Positions 37,512 to 48,962 of a stretch of DNA of 64,000 bases are shown one piece after another (the first letter of the stretch is position 1; the number at the start of each line of letters is the position of its first letter). A program made the position numbers and the translations under genes. Source of the DNA: Klebsiella aerogenes KCTC 2190 (lineage in GTDB: Bacteria; Pseudomonadota; Gammaproteobacteria; Enterobacterales; Enterobacteriaceae); the NCBI RefSeq assembly GCF_000215745.1, contig NC_015663.1, forward strand, positions 620,001 through 684,000, given 5' to 3'. The notes under the pieces were generated by a model, which saw only the letters and a list, made by a program, of their open reading frames with translations, did not search any database and was not told the DNA's origin.

Positions 37512-38216
37512 ATGAACGATATTGCGCATAACCTGGCACAGGTCCGGGATAAAATCTCAGGCGCCGCCGCCCGCTGCGGCCGCGCTTCAGAAGAAGTTAC
37601 GTTGCTTGCAGTGAGTAAAACCAAACCTGCGAGCGCTATCGAAGAAGCAATGGCCGCAGGACAGCGGACATTCGGCGAAAACTACGTCCAGGAAGGGGTG
37701 GATAAAATCCGCTATTTCCAGCAGGCGGGCGCCAGCGGTCTGCAGTGGCACTTCATCGGCCCGCTGCAGTCCAACAAAAGCCGGCTGGTGGCCGAACATT
37801 TTGACTGGTGCCACACCGTCGACCGGTTGAAAATCGCCACCCGCCTGAGCGAGCAACGTCCGGCGGATTTACCGCCGCTGAACGTGCTGATTCAAATCAA
37901 CATCAGCGATGAACAGAGTAAATCCGGGATCCCGCTGGCGGAGCTTGACGCTTTAGCCGCCGGTGTCGCCGCCTTACCGAACCTCCAGCTTCGCGGGTTA
38001 ATGGCCATTCCGGCGCCAGAGTCAGAATATGAAAGGCAGTTTGCCGTCGCCCAACAAATGGCGGTAGCATTCGCGCAACTGAAAACGCTCTACCCTTCGG
38101 TTGATACGCTCTCTCTGGGCATGTCGGATGACATGGAAGCCGCTATCGCGGCGGGAAGCACTATGGTGCGCATCGGGACCGCAATCTTCGGCGCGCGCGA
38201 CTACAGCAAAAAATAA
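37512..38216 (+). CDS. yggS: PLP homeostasis protein
   Basis: 234-residue alanine-racemase-fold protein (YggS/PLPBP family) that binds pyridoxal phosphate and maintains vitamin B6 and amino/keto-acid balance. PLP Lys36 lies in AVSKTKP; phosphate-binding residues are expected in the C-terminal MSDDMEAAIAAGSTMVRIGTAIFG, a family signature. The start at 37512 matches E. coli. It begins the conserved yggS-yggT-yggU-rdgB-hemW cluster. Confidence 0.96.
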   Translation: MNDIAHNLAQVRDKISGAAARCGRASEEVTLLAVSKTKPASAIEEAMAAGQRTFGENYVQEGVDKIRYFQQAGASGLQWHFIGPLQSNKSRLVAEHFDWCHTVDRLKIATRLSEQRPADLPPLNVLIQINISDEQSKSGIPLAELDALAAGVAALPNLQLRGLMAIPAPESEYERQFAVAQQMAVAFAQLKTLYPSVDTLSLGMSDDMEAAIAAGSTMVRIGTAIFGARDYSKK

Positions 38217-38233
38217 GGAATCTGAGGAACGCC

Positions 38234-38800
38234 ATGAAGACGTTGACCTTCCTGCTCTCAACGGTCATTGAGCTCTACACAATGGTCATGTTGTTACGCG
38301 TCTGGATGCAGTGGGCGCGCTGCGACTTTTACAATCCGTTTTCACAGTTCGTCGTGAAAGCGACCCAGCCAATCGTCGGGCCGCTGCGCCGGATTATCCC
38401 GGCAATGGGGCCGCTGGATAGCGCCTCCCTGCTGGTCGCCTTCGTGCTATGCGTTATCAAGGCGATCGTGCTGTTTATGGTGGTCACCTTCCAGCCGATT
38501 ATCTGGATTGCCGCGGTGCTAATCCTGCTGAAAACCATCGGTTCGCTGATTTTCTGGGTGCTGCTATTGATGGCGATCATGAGCTGGGTAAGCCAGGGTC
38601 GCAGCCCGGTGGAATACGTGCTGATGCAGTTGGCCGACCCACTGCTGCGCCCGATCCGCAACCTGCTGCCATCCATGGGCGGCATCGACTTTTCGCCGAT
38701 GGTGCTGGTCCTGCTGCTGTACGTGATTAACATGGGTATCGCCGAGCTGCTGCAAGCTACTGGCAATGTCCTGCTTCCGGGGCTGTGGATGGCGCTATGA
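38234..38800 (+). CDS. yggT: YggT family inner-membrane protein
   Basis: 188-residue integral membrane protein with two YGGT repeats, each of two hydrophobic segments (near residues 5-25/60-95 and 100-120/155-180). The conserved motif [20 protein letters not shown] follows the second hairpin and has a parallel in [17 protein letters not shown] of the first. The family has been linked to osmotic-shock tolerance and cell-division positioning in other bacteria. Its stop overlaps yggU as ATGA. Confidence 0.94.
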   Translation: MKTLTFLLSTVIELYTMVMLLRVWMQWARCDFYNPFSQFVVKATQPIVGPLRRIIPAMGPLDSASLLVAFVLCVIKAIVLFMVVTFQPIIWIAAVLILLKTIGSLIFWVLLLMAIMSWVSQGRSPVEYVLMQLADPLLRPIRNLLPSMGGIDFSPMVLVLLLYVINMGIAELLQATGNVLLPGLWMAL

Positions 38801-39087
38801 GTGCCGTTGAAGTCTGCGCTGACGGGCTGGTGCTCAGGCTGTATATTCAGCCAAAGGCCAGCCGCGACAGCCTTGTTGGTCTGCATGGCGACGAGCTCAA
38901 AGTCGCCATCACCGCCCCACCCGTCGACGGCCAGGCAAATGCCCATCTGGTTAAATATCTCGCTAAACAGTTCCGCGTCGCGAAAAGCCAGGTGCTTATC
39001 GAAAAAGGCGAACTGGGCCGTCACAAACAGGTAAAAATCATTCACCCGCAGCAGATCCCGCCCGCCGTCGCGGCGCTGACTGACTAA
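38797..39087 (+). CDS. yggU: UPF0235/DUF167 family protein YggU
   Basis: 96-residue small protein of the DUF167 family, function unknown. The motif [10 protein letters not shown] and the stretch [20 protein letters not shown] are typical. The ATG at 38797 overlaps the yggT stop (ATGA); an upstream in-frame start would add four residues. It lies 12 bp before rdgB. Confidence 0.94.
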   Translation: MSAVEVCADGLVLRLYIQPKASRDSLVGLHGDELKVAITAPPVDGQANAHLVKYLAKQFRVAKSQVLIEKGELGRHKQVKIIHPQQIPPAVAALTD

Positions 39088-39099
39088 ACAGGATTGAAT

Positions 39100-39693
39100 A
39101 TGCAAAAAGTTGTACTCGCTACCGGCAACGCCGGTAAAGTTCGCGAGCTGGCCTCGCTGCTGGAAGATTTTGGGCTCGACGTCGTCGCCCAGACCGAGCT
39201 TGGCGTCGATTCCGCCGAAGAAACCGGCCTGACCTTTATCGAAAACGCGATCCTCAAAGCGCGTCACGCCGCGCAGGTCACCGGCCTGCCGGCCATCGCC
39301 GACGACTCGGGTCTGGCGGTGGATGCGCTGGGCGGCGCGCCGGGCATTTACTCCGCTCGCTACTCGGGTGAAAACGCCAGCGACCAGCAGAATCTGGAAA
39401 AGCTGCTGGATGCCCTGCAGGACGTGCCCGATGAGCAACGCCAGGCCCAGTTCCACTGCGTGCTGGTTTACCTGCGCCATGCCGAAGACCCGACACCGCT
39501 GGTGTGCCACGGCAGCTGGCCGGGCGTGATTACTCGCCAGGCGGCGGGTAGCGGCGGCTTTGGCTATGACCCGATTTTCTTTGTTCCATCCGAGGGTAAA
39601 ACCGCAGCGGAACTGAGCCGTGAAGAGAAAAGCGCCATTTCCCACCGTGGGCAGGCGCTGAAACTGTTACTGGAAGCATTACGTAATGGCTAA
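39100..39693 (+). CDS. rdgB: dITP/XTP pyrophosphatase
   Basis: 197-residue housecleaning nucleotidase that removes dITP, ITP and XTP to keep them out of DNA. The nucleotide-binding motif TGNAGK is at residues 8-13, the metal/catalytic [10 protein letters not shown] lies near 68-77, and [10 protein letters not shown] and SHRGQAL occur near the C-terminus. The ATG at 39100 matches E. coli; a TTG six bases upstream is in frame but unnecessary. It overlaps hemW by 8 bp. Confidence 0.97.
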   Translation: MQKVVLATGNAGKVRELASLLEDFGLDVVAQTELGVDSAEETGLTFIENAILKARHAAQVTGLPAIADDSGLAVDALGGAPGIYSARYSGENASDQQNLEKLLDALQDVPDEQRQAQFHCVLVYLRHAEDPTPLVCHGSWPGVITRQAAGSGGFGYDPIFFVPSEGKTAAELSREEKSAISHRGQALKLLLEALRNG

Positions 39694-40825
39694 TTTGCCG
39701 CCTCTGAGTCTTTATATTCATATCCCGTGGTGCGTGCAGAAGTGCCCGTACTGCGATTTCAATTCGCATGCGTTAAAGGGCGAAGTGCCGCACGACGACT
39801 ACGTCCAGCACCTGCTTGCCGATCTGCGCCACGATGCGCCATACGCACAAGGACGTGAAATTAAGACTATTTTTATCGGCGGCGGTACGCCAAGCCTGCT
39901 TTCCGGCCCGGCGATGCAAACCCTGCTTGATGGCGTGCGCGCCTGCCTGCCGCTGGCGGCGGATGCGGAGATCACCATGGAAGCCAATCCGGGGACCGTG
40001 GAGGCCGATCGCTTCGTTGAGTATCAGCGTGCCGGCGTCAACCGTATCTCCATCGGCGTACAGAGCTTTAGCGAGCCAAAATTGCAGCGTCTGGGGCGTA
40101 TTCACGGTCCGGAAGAGGCAAAACGCGCGGCGCGGCTGGCGAGCGGCCTCGGGCTGCGTAGCTTTAACCTCGATTTAATGCATGGCCTACCGGACCAGTC
40201 GCTGGATGAGGCGCTGGATGACTTACGCCAGGCGATCGCGCTCAATCCGCCGCATCTGTCGTGGTATCAGTTGACTATTGAGCCGAACACGCTGTTTGGT
40301 TCGCGCCCGCCGGTATTACCGGATGACGATGCGCTGTGGGATATTTTCGAGCAGGGGCATCAATTGCTAAGCGCCGCAGGTTATCAGCAGTACGAGACCT
40401 CCGCTTACGCCAAACCAGGCTATCAGTGCCAGCACAATCTCAACTACTGGCGCTTTGGCGATTATCTGGGTATTGGCTGCGGCGCGCACGGCAAAGTGAC
40501 CTTCCCTGATGGCCGAATTCTGCGTACGGCGAAAACCCGTCACCCGCGCGGCTACATGGAAGGCCGTTACCTGGAGCGCCAGCACGACGTGGACGCGGCG
40601 GATAAACCGTTCGAGTTCTTTATGAACCGCTTCCGCCTGCTGGAGGCCGCGCCGCGCGCGGAGTTCAGCTTGTATACCGGCCTTGATGAGCAGGTTATCC
40701 GTCCGCAAATCGATGCCGCTATCGCCGAAGGCTATCTGCTGGAAGATGCGCAAAACTGGCAAATTACCGAGCACGGTAAACTGTTTTTAAATTCGCTGCT
40801 GGAGCTGTTCCTCAGCGAAGAGTAA
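39686..40825 (+). CDS. hemW: Radical SAM heme chaperone
   Basis: 379-residue radical SAM protein of the HemN-like family. The [4Fe-4S] motif is C16-x3-C20-x2-C23. The motif HNLNYW near residue 250 fits the HNxxYW heme-binding signature that separates HemW heme chaperones from coproporphyrinogen dehydrogenase. It inserts heme into target proteins such as respiratory enzymes. It overlaps rdgB and ends the yggS cluster. Confidence 0.95.
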   Translation: MANLPPLSLYIHIPWCVQKCPYCDFNSHALKGEVPHDDYVQHLLADLRHDAPYAQGREIKTIFIGGGTPSLLSGPAMQTLLDGVRACLPLAADAEITMEANPGTVEADRFVEYQRAGVNRISIGVQSFSEPKLQRLGRIHGPEEAKRAARLASGLGLRSFNLDLMHGLPDQSLDEALDDLRQAIALNPPHLSWYQLTIEPNTLFGSRPPVLPDDDALWDIFEQGHQLLSAAGYQQYETSAYAKPGYQCQHNLNYWRFGDYLGIGCGAHGKVTFPDGRILRTAKTRHPRGYMEGRYLERQHDVDAADKPFEFFMNRFRLLEAAPRAEFSLYTGLDEQVIRPQIDAAIAEGYLLEDAQNWQITEHGKLFLNSLLELFLSEE

Positions 40826-41117
40826 TCCCTGCGGGCGGCACGTCGTCGCCCGTATCTTTCCCCTTACATCCTCTCCCGCTACGGTCAAACCGACTGGCGT
40901 TTTTTTGCTCGATTTTTTGCAGCCAATCACAAAATCCGATCGACTTTTTTCCTTTTCTTGACTCATTTTTTGCGCAGTGGTAATCCTGCTTCATCGGTTG
41001 AGCAAATGTAAAACCGACGTATCCTACATGTGAATTATTGGTAACTCTGATTAAAAAAGTCTCTGTAACGTCGGCGCAATCCGGCGGGCTTAAGCCTATA
41101 AAAAAGAGGGTAACACA
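40826..41117. other. Leader region of the sugar ABC transporter genes
   Basis: This 292-bp region between hemW and the binding-protein gene includes a GC-rich inverted repeat (near 40831-40851) and T-rich tracts. It must hold the transporter promoter. No regulator gene adjoins it. GAGGGT precedes the ATG at 41118. Confidence 0.5.
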
Positions 41118-42164
41118 ATGAATTACCGTAATATTTTTATCACACTCGCCGCATTATCCGGCACCGTCACGGCTTCAGCCTGGTCTGCAGAGTCCGCCAC
41201 CGTGGCCTTTTTAATGCCCGATCAGGCCTCTACCCGCTATGAGCAGCACGACTTCCCCGGTTTTAAGGCGGAAATGAGCAAGCTTTGCGCGGAATGTAAG
41301 GTCATCTATCAGAATGCCAACGCCAACGCGTCGCTCCAGCAGCAGCAGTTTAATTCGGTTATTGCCCAGGGGGCGAAAGTGATCGTCCTGGATCCGGTTG
41401 ACTCTTCCGCCGCCGCCGCGCTGGTCGAAAACGCCCAGGCGCAGGGGGTCAAGGTCATTGCCTATGACCGCCCGGTGCCAAACAAACCAGCTGATTTCTA
41501 CGTCTCATTTGATAATGAGGGCATTGGTTACGCCATCGCGAAATCTCTCACCGACCATCTGAAAGCGAGCGGCGTGCCGCAGGATGCCGGCGTGCTGCAG
41601 ATTAACGGTTCGCCAACCGATGCCGCCGCAGGGCTGATCCGCGACGGTATCCATCGCGGATTGAAAGAGTCCGGTTACAAAACGCTGGCCGAATTCGACA
41701 CCCCGGAGTGGGCGCCGCCGAAAGCCCAGGAGTGGACCGCCGGGCAGGTTACCCGCTTTGGCGACAAAATTAAGGGCGTGGTCGCGGCAAACGACGGTAC
41801 CGGCGGCGGCGCAATTGCCGCCTTTAAGGCTGCCGGGGTCCAGCCGCTGCCGCCGGTCACCGGCAATGACGCCACTATCGCCGCGCTGCAGCTGATCATC
41901 GCCGGCGACCAGTACAACACCATCTCCAAGCCATCGGAGATCGTCGCCGCGGCGGCGGCCAAAGTGGCGGTTGATTTTATTCAGGGCAAAAAACCGCAGG
42001 CCAGCACCACCCTGTACAACACCCCTTCCCAGCTATTTACCCCGGAAGTGGTGACGGCCAAAAACATCAAAGCGGAAATCTTCGATAAAAAAATCCAGAC
42101 CTGGGATCAGGTGTGTAGCGGCGAGTACGCCGCCGCCTGCCAGAAGTTAGGCATCAGCAAGTAA
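41118..42164 (+). CDS. Periplasmic sugar-binding protein of an ABC transporter
   Basis: 348-residue solute-binding protein of the type I (ribose/xylose) periplasmic fold. A signal peptide of about 24 residues ends ASAWSA. The first domain (AFLMPDQASTRYEQHDFPGF) and YDRPV (near 115) resemble XylF-type binders. The ATPase and permease follow. The likely ligand is a pentose or related sugar; the exact sugar is not determinable here. E. coli has yggM-ansB in this interval instead, so the gene is part of an accessory transporter. Confidence 0.88.
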   Translation: MNYRNIFITLAALSGTVTASAWSAESATVAFLMPDQASTRYEQHDFPGFKAEMSKLCAECKVIYQNANANASLQQQQFNSVIAQGAKVIVLDPVDSSAAAALVENAQAQGVKVIAYDRPVPNKPADFYVSFDNEGIGYAIAKSLTDHLKASGVPQDAGVLQINGSPTDAAAGLIRDGIHRGLKESGYKTLAEFDTPEWAPPKAQEWTAGQVTRFGDKIKGVVAANDGTGGGAIAAFKAAGVQPLPPVTGNDATIAALQLIIAGDQYNTISKPSEIVAAAAAKVAVDFIQGKKPQASTTLYNTPSQLFTPEVVTAKNIKAEIFDKKIQTWDQVCSGEYAAACQKLGISK

Positions 42165-42223
42165 CCTTTGCCCCTGCGCCCGCCGCGGCGGGCGCGATTT
42201 CGCCATGATTGAGGTCGTTTTGT

Positions 42224-43033
42224 ATGCCGCAACAACAACACAACTCCGCCGCCGGGCGGCCAATACTGCAACTGCGCAACGTCTCTAAACATTTTGGCGC
42301 GGTGTCCGCGCTGACGGATATCGAATTAGAAGTCCACGCCGGCGAGGTAGTCGCGCTGGTCGGCGACAACGGCGCGGGCAAATCCACGCTGGTGAAGATC
42401 CTCGCCGGCGTCCACCAGCCGACCTCCGGCACCATTGAGTTTGACGGCAACCCCGTCACCCTCGATAGCCCCGGCAAGGCGCTGGAATACGGTATTGCCA
42501 CGGTGTTTCAGGATCTGGCGCTGTGTGAAAACCTTGATGTGGTGGCAAACCTGTTTCTGGGTCATGAAATTTCGCCGTTCCAGCTCGATGAAGTGGCGAT
42601 GGAAGTGAAAGCCTGGACGCTGCTGCAGGAGCTGGCGGCACGTATTCCGTCGGTACGCGAACCGGTGGCATCGCTTTCCGGCGGCCAGCGGCAGACCGTC
42701 GCCATCGCCCGTTCGCTGCTGCTGAACCCTAAAATCATTATGCTCGATGAGCCCACCGCGGCGCTGGGCGTCGCGCAGACCGCGGAAGTGCTCAACCTGA
42801 TTGAGCGCGTTCGCGAGCGCGGGCTTGGCGTCATCATCATCAGCCACAACATGGAAGACGTTCGCGCCGTCGCCGACCGTATCGTGGTGCTACGTCTCGG
42901 GCGCAACAAAGGGATCTTCACGCCCGATGCTTCCAATCAGGATCTGGTCGCCGCGATCACCGGCGCGACGGAAAACGCCGTTTCACGCCGGGTTGAACGT
43001 AAATCACAGCCAACAACTTCCGGAGCGATGTAA
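42224..43033 (+). CDS. Sugar ABC transporter ATP-binding protein (single domain)
   Basis: 269-residue single nucleotide-binding domain. Walker A GDNGAGKS (47-54), signature LSGGQRQ (151-157), Walker B IIMLDEPTAALG (171-182) and the His208 switch are intact. Most carbohydrate uptake ATPases of this class (RbsA, XylG) are fused tandem domains of about 500 residues; this is the shorter FrcA-like type. GAGGT stands about 8 nt before the ATG at 42224. It lies 59 bp after the binding-protein gene and 4 bp before the permease. Confidence 0.9.
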   Translation: MPQQQHNSAAGRPILQLRNVSKHFGAVSALTDIELEVHAGEVVALVGDNGAGKSTLVKILAGVHQPTSGTIEFDGNPVTLDSPGKALEYGIATVFQDLALCENLDVVANLFLGHEISPFQLDEVAMEVKAWTLLQELAARIPSVREPVASLSGGQRQTVAIARSLLLNPKIIMLDEPTAALGVAQTAEVLNLIERVRERGLGVIIISHNMEDVRAVADRIVVLRLGRNKGIFTPDASNQDLVAAITGATENAVSRRVERKSQPTTSGAM

Positions 43034-43037
43034 TTTT

Positions 43038-44285
43038 ATGAACAGTAAGACCGCATCCCACACCGCGCTGGATCGCAGCGATGAGCGCGTTCGTCACGAC
43101 GAGGGGCTGTTTGGCGCCCTGCGCGCGCAGATAACCCGCATCAAAACCGGCGATCTCGGCACCGCGCCGGTGATAGCCGGGCTGATTGTGATTTCCCTGG
43201 TTTTCACCTTCCTCAACCCGGTCTATATCGCGCCGAATAACCTGGTGAACCTGCTGTTTGACTGCGCGACGGTCGGGTTTATCTCGCTCGGCATCGTCTG
43301 CGTGCTGATGCTTGGCGAGATAGACCTGTCGGTCGGTTCCATGAGCGGCCTGGCATCGGCTATCGTCGGCGTGCTGTGGGTGAACGCAGGATGGCCGCTG
43401 GCGGGAGCCATCGCCGTGGCGCTGGCCTGCGGCGTGGCCGTCGGGCTGGTCTACGCGCTACTGTATACCCGCGTCGGAATGCCAAGTTTCGTCGCCACTC
43501 TCGCCGGCCTGCTGGCGCTGCTGGGCATGCAGCTGTATATCCTCGGGCCGAGCGGCAGCATCAACCTGCCCTATACTTCGCCGCTGGTGCGCTTTGGCCA
43601 ACTGCTGGTGATGCCCGGCTGGTTCTCACACCTGATGGCATTGCTGCCAGGACTGGCGATTATTGTCTTTGGTCTGAAAAAACGCTCGCGGCGGCTGGCG
43701 GCCAATCTTTCCGCTGAGGGAGTCAGCTCGCTACTGGCGCGCGCGATCGCGCTGACGATTATCTTCGAGGCCGCGGTGCTTTACCTCAATCAGGGGCGCG
43801 GTATTCCGTGGATTTTCGGTCTCTTTGTCGCCTGCGTGATGATCCTCAACTACGCGCTGAAACGGACAAAATGGGGTCGCTCGATGTTCGCGGTCGGCGG
43901 CAACCGTGAAGCGGCGCGCCGTTCGGGGATTAACGTGCGGGCGATTTATGTGAGCGCTTTTGTTCTGTGTACCACGCTTGCGACCTTCGGCGGCATTCTC
44001 GCGGCGTCGCGACTGGCTTCCGCCAGCCAGCAGGCCGGCACCGGCGACGTCAACCTCAACGCCATCGCCGCGGCGGTGATCGGCGGCACCAGCCTGTTCG
44101 GCGGACGCGGCAGCGCCTGGTCCGCGCTATTGGGGATCATCGTGATTCAGTCGATTTCAAATGGGCTGACGCTGTTGAACCTGCCGTCTTCGCTGCGCTA
44201 TATCATTACCGGCGCGGTACTGGCGATTGCGGTAATCATTGATTCTCTGGCTCGCCGTTCACGCGTGTCGCACGGCCGCGCCTGA
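43038..44285 (+). CDS. Sugar ABC transporter permease (XylH/RbsC-like)
   Basis: 415-residue inner-membrane permease with about 10 hydrophobic segments after a charged 45-residue N-terminus. The EIDLSVGS motif (near residue 95) and GGTSLFGGRGS (near 350) are characteristic of ribose/xylose-type permeases. The ATG at 43038 lies 4 bp after the ATPase stop. It is the last gene of the transporter operon. Together the three proteins make a complete importer. No sugar kinase or isomerase is encoded next to it. Confidence 0.9.
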   Translation: MNSKTASHTALDRSDERVRHDEGLFGALRAQITRIKTGDLGTAPVIAGLIVISLVFTFLNPVYIAPNNLVNLLFDCATVGFISLGIVCVLMLGEIDLSVGSMSGLASAIVGVLWVNAGWPLAGAIAVALACGVAVGLVYALLYTRVGMPSFVATLAGLLALLGMQLYILGPSGSINLPYTSPLVRFGQLLVMPGWFSHLMALLPGLAIIVFGLKKRSRRLAANLSAEGVSSLLARAIALTIIFEAAVLYLNQGRGIPWIFGLFVACVMILNYALKRTKWGRSMFAVGGNREAARRSGINVRAIYVSAFVLCTTLATFGGILAASRLASASQQAGTGDVNLNAIAAAVIGGTSLFGGRGSAWSALLGIIVIQSISNGLTLLNLPSSLRYIITGAVLAIAVIIDSLARRSRVSHGRA

Positions 44286-44296
44286 GTGGAGAAGTG

Positions 44297-44322
44297 CGCG
44301 GCCCAAAGAAATGCGGGCCGCG
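44297..44322. terminator. Hairpin between convergent permease and yggN
   Basis: CGCGGCCC (44297-44304) pairs with GGGCCGCG (44315-44322). It lies between the convergent genes; a mixed T-containing tract follows, so terminator strength is uncertain. Confidence 0.6.
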
Positions 44323-44331
44323 AAATCTTGC

Positions 44332-45051
44332 TTACTTTAACGAACCAACCAGCGCTTTGCGGCTCTCTTCCAGCGAGACCACCCGGCCGCAAACATCTTT
44401 GCCGAACTGCTGGAAATCCGCTTCCTGGTTTTTCCACTCATCCTGGATTGCGGTTTGCAGGCCGCCAAGACTGCCGAGAATGCCCTGCAGCGGATTGCCG
44501 CCGCCTTTGAGCACCGCTTTGGCGCCCATCTCGTTAATGCTGTCCTGCAGAATGCCGCCCATCGCCTGATTCACCAGCTGTTGGCCATCGGCGCGAACCT
44601 GGTCGATAGCTTTATAGTGGAAAGTCAGGCCATCGCTGCGACGTTCGATAATGCGGTTCATCTGTTCTTTCAGCTGCGCGTCCAGCTTGGTCAGGCGGCT
44701 ATGCATACTGCTGCTGGCGCCGACCTGTTCGGTGATGATTTTATCCAGCGCCTTGCGGCCCTTTTCGACGCGCGAACGCGCACCATCATCAATCCACGGC
44801 AGACTGCTGCGCAGACCGGCCTGATAATCTTGCGCCTGTTCGCGCTGGGCGGCGCTAAGGGCATAGGCTTTACCGTTAAAGGTCAGATTACCGTCCGGCT
44901 TAATCACCAGATCGCCGTTTTCACCCTTCACCTGCACCTGCTGCGGGCTGAGGATCACATCGTCACGCGGCGTGACGCTACACTGGTAGTCCGCGTGGGC
45001 AGACAAAGCGGTGACGGAAAGCGCCACCGCCAGCAGCGTTTTGCGCATCAT
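44332..45051 (-). CDS. yggN: DUF2884 family periplasmic protein YggN
   Basis: 239-residue secreted protein of the DUF2884 family, function unknown. A signal peptide (MMRKTLLAVALSVTALSAHA) is followed by a mature helical region rich in Lys, Gln and Asp with long heptad-like stretches (about 75-150) and two Cys (near residues 24 and 222). Length and sequence match E. coli YggN. It belongs to the leftward yggL-trmB neighbourhood as in E. coli, whereas yggM and ansB, normally next to it, are absent from this window. Confidence 0.93.
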   Translation of the reverse strand: MMRKTLLAVALSVTALSAHADYQCSVTPRDDVILSPQQVQVKGENGDLVIKPDGNLTFNGKAYALSAAQREQAQDYQAGLRSSLPWIDDGARSRVEKGRKALDKIITEQVGASSSMHSRLTKLDAQLKEQMNRIIERRSDGLTFHYKAIDQVRADGQQLVNQAMGGILQDSINEMGAKAVLKGGGNPLQGILGSLGGLQTAIQDEWKNQEADFQQFGKDVCGRVVSLEESRKALVGSLK

Positions 45052-45101
45052 TTTACTCCCTTAAGACAAATCGGGCCGGCAATTGCCGACCCTTGTCAAA
45101 C

Positions 45102-45428
45102 TTAGTCCCACCAGACGTCAAAAAGTTCGCTGGTGCGCACATCCGCTAATTTACGATCTTCCAGCCACTTACGAACGATGGCCTGATGCTCTTCGGTACA
45201 TTTACCGATTTCCTGCATGCAGATGAGCCCTTCCCACGAGAGATAGCCGCTGCCGTCAAAGGCCAGTTTATTCGGCTCAATGACCTCTTCGATCAGATCG
45301 TTGACCGTCTGGTCGATCTGCTCTTCGCTGGCCCCTTCCGGGAAACGCCAGGCTACGGAGAAACCTAACTCCTGAAACTCGTCGATATGCATTTTTTTAC
45401 GCAGACGACGGCTACGATTCTTGGCCAT
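45102..45428 (-). CDS. yggL: YggL family 50S ribosome-binding protein
   Basis: 108-residue DUF469 protein; the E. coli relative binds the 50S ribosomal subunit. It begins with a basic N-terminus ([14 protein letters not shown]) and ends with TSELFDVWWD. The ATG at 45428 shares one base with the trmB stop codon, so both are translated from one messenger. An upstream in-frame start was rejected because E. coli YggL has the same 108-residue length. Confidence 0.95.
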   Translation of the reverse strand: MAKNRSRRLRKKMHIDEFQELGFSVAWRFPEGASEEQIDQTVNDLIEEVIEPNKLAFDGSGYLSWEGLICMQEIGKCTEEHQAIVRKWLEDRKLADVRTSELFDVWWD

Positions 45429-46147
45429 TATTTCACCCTCTCGAACATTAAGTCCCATACGCCGTGGCCAAGACGATGGCCACGTTGTTCAAATTTGGTT
45501 ACCGGGCGCGATTCCGGGCGCGGTACGTAATCGTTACTTTCCGACCGGTTACGATAGCCTTCCAGCGAAGACATCACTTCCAGCATATGCTCGGCATAGG
45601 CTTCCCAGTCGGTCGCCATATGGAAGACGCCGCCCAGCTTCAGTTTGCTTTTTACCAGCTCGGCGAAAGGCGGCTGCACGATACGACGTTTATTATGACG
45701 CGCTTTATGCCACGGGTCAGGGAAAAACAGCTGCACCATATTCAGCGAGTTATCCGGGATCATAGTGTGCAGCACTTCGACCGCATCGTGACACATTACG
45801 CGCAGATTTTGTACGCCTTCTTCTTCCGCGGAAGCCAGGCATGCGCCGACGCCCGGCGAGTGCACTTCAATACCGAGGAAGTTTTGCTCCGGTTTAGCTT
45901 TCGCCATCGCCACCAGCGAGGCGCCCATACCGAAACCAATTTCTAAGGTGACCGGCGCTTCGCGGCCAAACAGGGCGGCGAAATCGAGCGGCGCATCGTT
46001 GAATTCAACGCCCATCACCGGCCAAATGTTATCCAGCGCATGCTGCTGCCCTTTCGTCAGGCGGCCCTGGCGACGGACGAAGCTACGAATACGGCGCAGC
46101 GGGCGACCGTTTTCATCGAATTCCGGAGAAATGACGTCGTTTTTCAT
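45428..46147 (-). CDS. trmB: tRNA (guanine-N7)-methyltransferase
   Basis: 239-residue SAM-dependent methyltransferase that makes m7G46 in tRNA. The SAM motif [10 protein letters not shown] lies near residue 69-78, [14 protein letters not shown] near 143-156 and the C-terminal [16 protein letters not shown] is typical. The ATG at 46147 matches E. coli; an upstream in-frame extension was rejected. It is divergent from mutY across 136 bp and overlaps yggL by one base. Confidence 0.97.
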   Translation of the reverse strand: MKNDVISPEFDENGRPLRRIRSFVRRQGRLTKGQQHALDNIWPVMGVEFNDAPLDFAALFGREAPVTLEIGFGMGASLVAMAKAKPEQNFLGIEVHSPGVGACLASAEEEGVQNLRVMCHDAVEVLHTMIPDNSLNMVQLFFPDPWHKARHNKRRIVQPPFAELVKSKLKLGGVFHMATDWEAYAEHMLEVMSSLEGYRNRSESNDYVPRPESRPVTKFEQRGHRLGHGVWDLMFERVK

Positions 46148-46283
46148 AAAAGTTAAGTCTGCTTGTGAATGTGTTCGGAAAACGGGCATTATCCAAAGTT
46201 ACCCGGCGGATGCAAGGGTTTACAGCCACTCGCCCTTGTGCTGCAATCTGCCACCCTGTAATCGCGATTCCGGAGCCGTAGCT

Positions 46284-47646
<1,363 letters not shown>

Positions 47647-47691
47647 GGGCCTCACGGCCTTTACCAAACAAACACAACACGCACTCCCGGA

Positions 47692-48777
47692 ATGATGAAA
47701 AAATACTTAGCGCTCGCGCTGATTGCGCCATTGCTCGTGTCCTGTTCCAGTTCCAATAAAAAAGGCGCCGAATATAACGAGGCCTGGGTCAAGGACACTA
47801 ACGGATTCGATATCCTGATGGGCCAGTTTGCCCATAACATCGAGAACATTTGGGGGTATAACGAAGTTCTGCTCGCCGGGCCGAAGGACTACGTAAAATA
47901 TACCGATCAATATCAAACCCGTAGCCACATCAACTTTGATGCCGGTACGATTACCGTCGAGACCATCGCCGGAACCGATCCGCAAGGACGGTTACGCCAG
48001 GCGATTATCAAAACCCTGTTGATGGGCGATGACCCCAACTCTATCGACCTCTATTCCGACGTCGATGATATTCAGATTTCCAAAGAACCGTTCCTCTACG
48101 GCCAGGTCGTCGATAACACCGGCGAATCCATTCGCTGGGAGTGGCGCGCCGCGCGCTATGCCGATTATCTGTTGCAAACCCGCCTGAAGAGCCGCAGCAA
48201 TGGCCTGCGCGTGGTCTATAGCATCACCATCAACCTGGTGCCTAACCACCTCGATAAACGTGCGCATAAATATCTCGGCATGGTGCGCCAGGCCTCGCGT
48301 AAATATGGCGTTGATGAGTCGCTGATCCTTGCGATTATGCAAACAGAATCATCGTTTAACCCCTATGCGGTGAGCCACGCGGATGCCATGGGGCTGATGC
48401 AGGTCGTACAGCATAGCGCGGGGAAAGACGTCTTCCGCTCGCAGGGCAAATCCGGCCTGCCGAGCCGCAGCTATCTGTTTGACCCGGCGAATAACATCGA
48501 TACCGGCACCGCTTATCTGGCGATGCTGAACAACGTTTATCTCGCCGGCATCGATAACCCCACCTCGCGTCGCTACGCGGTGATCACCGCCTATAACGGC
48601 GGCGCCGGCAGCGTACTGCGCGTCTTCTCCAGCGATAAAGTCCAGGCGGCGAACATCATTAACAGCATGGCGCCAGGCGACGTCTACCAGACGCTCACCA
48701 CCCGCCATCCGTCGGCAGAATCGCGCCGGTATCTGTATAAAGTGAATACCGCGCAGAAAAGCTACCGCCGTAAGTAG
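47692..48777 (+). CDS. mltC: Membrane-bound lytic murein transglycosylase C
   Basis: 361-residue lipoprotein that cleaves peptidoglycan with formation of 1,6-anhydro-muramic ends. The signal peptide ends in lipobox LVSC, with the Cys near residue 18. The C-terminal SLT/lysozyme-like domain has the catalytic Glu in [13 protein letters not shown] (near 218) and [14 protein letters not shown] near 300. Two adjacent ATG codons (47692 and 47695) are possible starts. A terminator follows. Confidence 0.95.
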   Translation: MMKKYLALALIAPLLVSCSSSNKKGAEYNEAWVKDTNGFDILMGQFAHNIENIWGYNEVLLAGPKDYVKYTDQYQTRSHINFDAGTITVETIAGTDPQGRLRQAIIKTLLMGDDPNSIDLYSDVDDIQISKEPFLYGQVVDNTGESIRWEWRAARYADYLLQTRLKSRSNGLRVVYSITINLVPNHLDKRAHKYLGMVRQASRKYGVDESLILAIMQTESSFNPYAVSHADAMGLMQVVQHSAGKDVFRSQGKSGLPSRSYLFDPANNIDTGTAYLAMLNNVYLAGIDNPTSRRYAVITAYNGGAGSVLRVFSSDKVQAANIINSMAPGDVYQTLTTRHPSAESRRYLYKVNTAQKSYRRK

Positions 48778-48788
48778 CCCTCTCCCGC

Positions 48789-48821
48789 AGGCCCGGACAT
48801 CTCGCCGGGCCTCTCTTTTTT
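48789..48821 (+). terminator. mltC terminator
   Basis: AGGCCCGG (48789-48796) and CCGGGCCT (48805-48812) pair around an 8-nt loop, with a T run at 48815-48821, 11 bp after the mltC stop. Confidence 0.85.
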
Positions 48822-48962
48822 ACGACATACTTCGTAATATCTTTCGATTTTCTGCGGCAGTTAACAGAAGCCTTCAACCGGTGAATGATAGAATCGCATC
48901 AAAATAACGGTGGTTATGTTATTTAAAAAACATCACCAGCCCACATTCGTGAGGATAAATAC

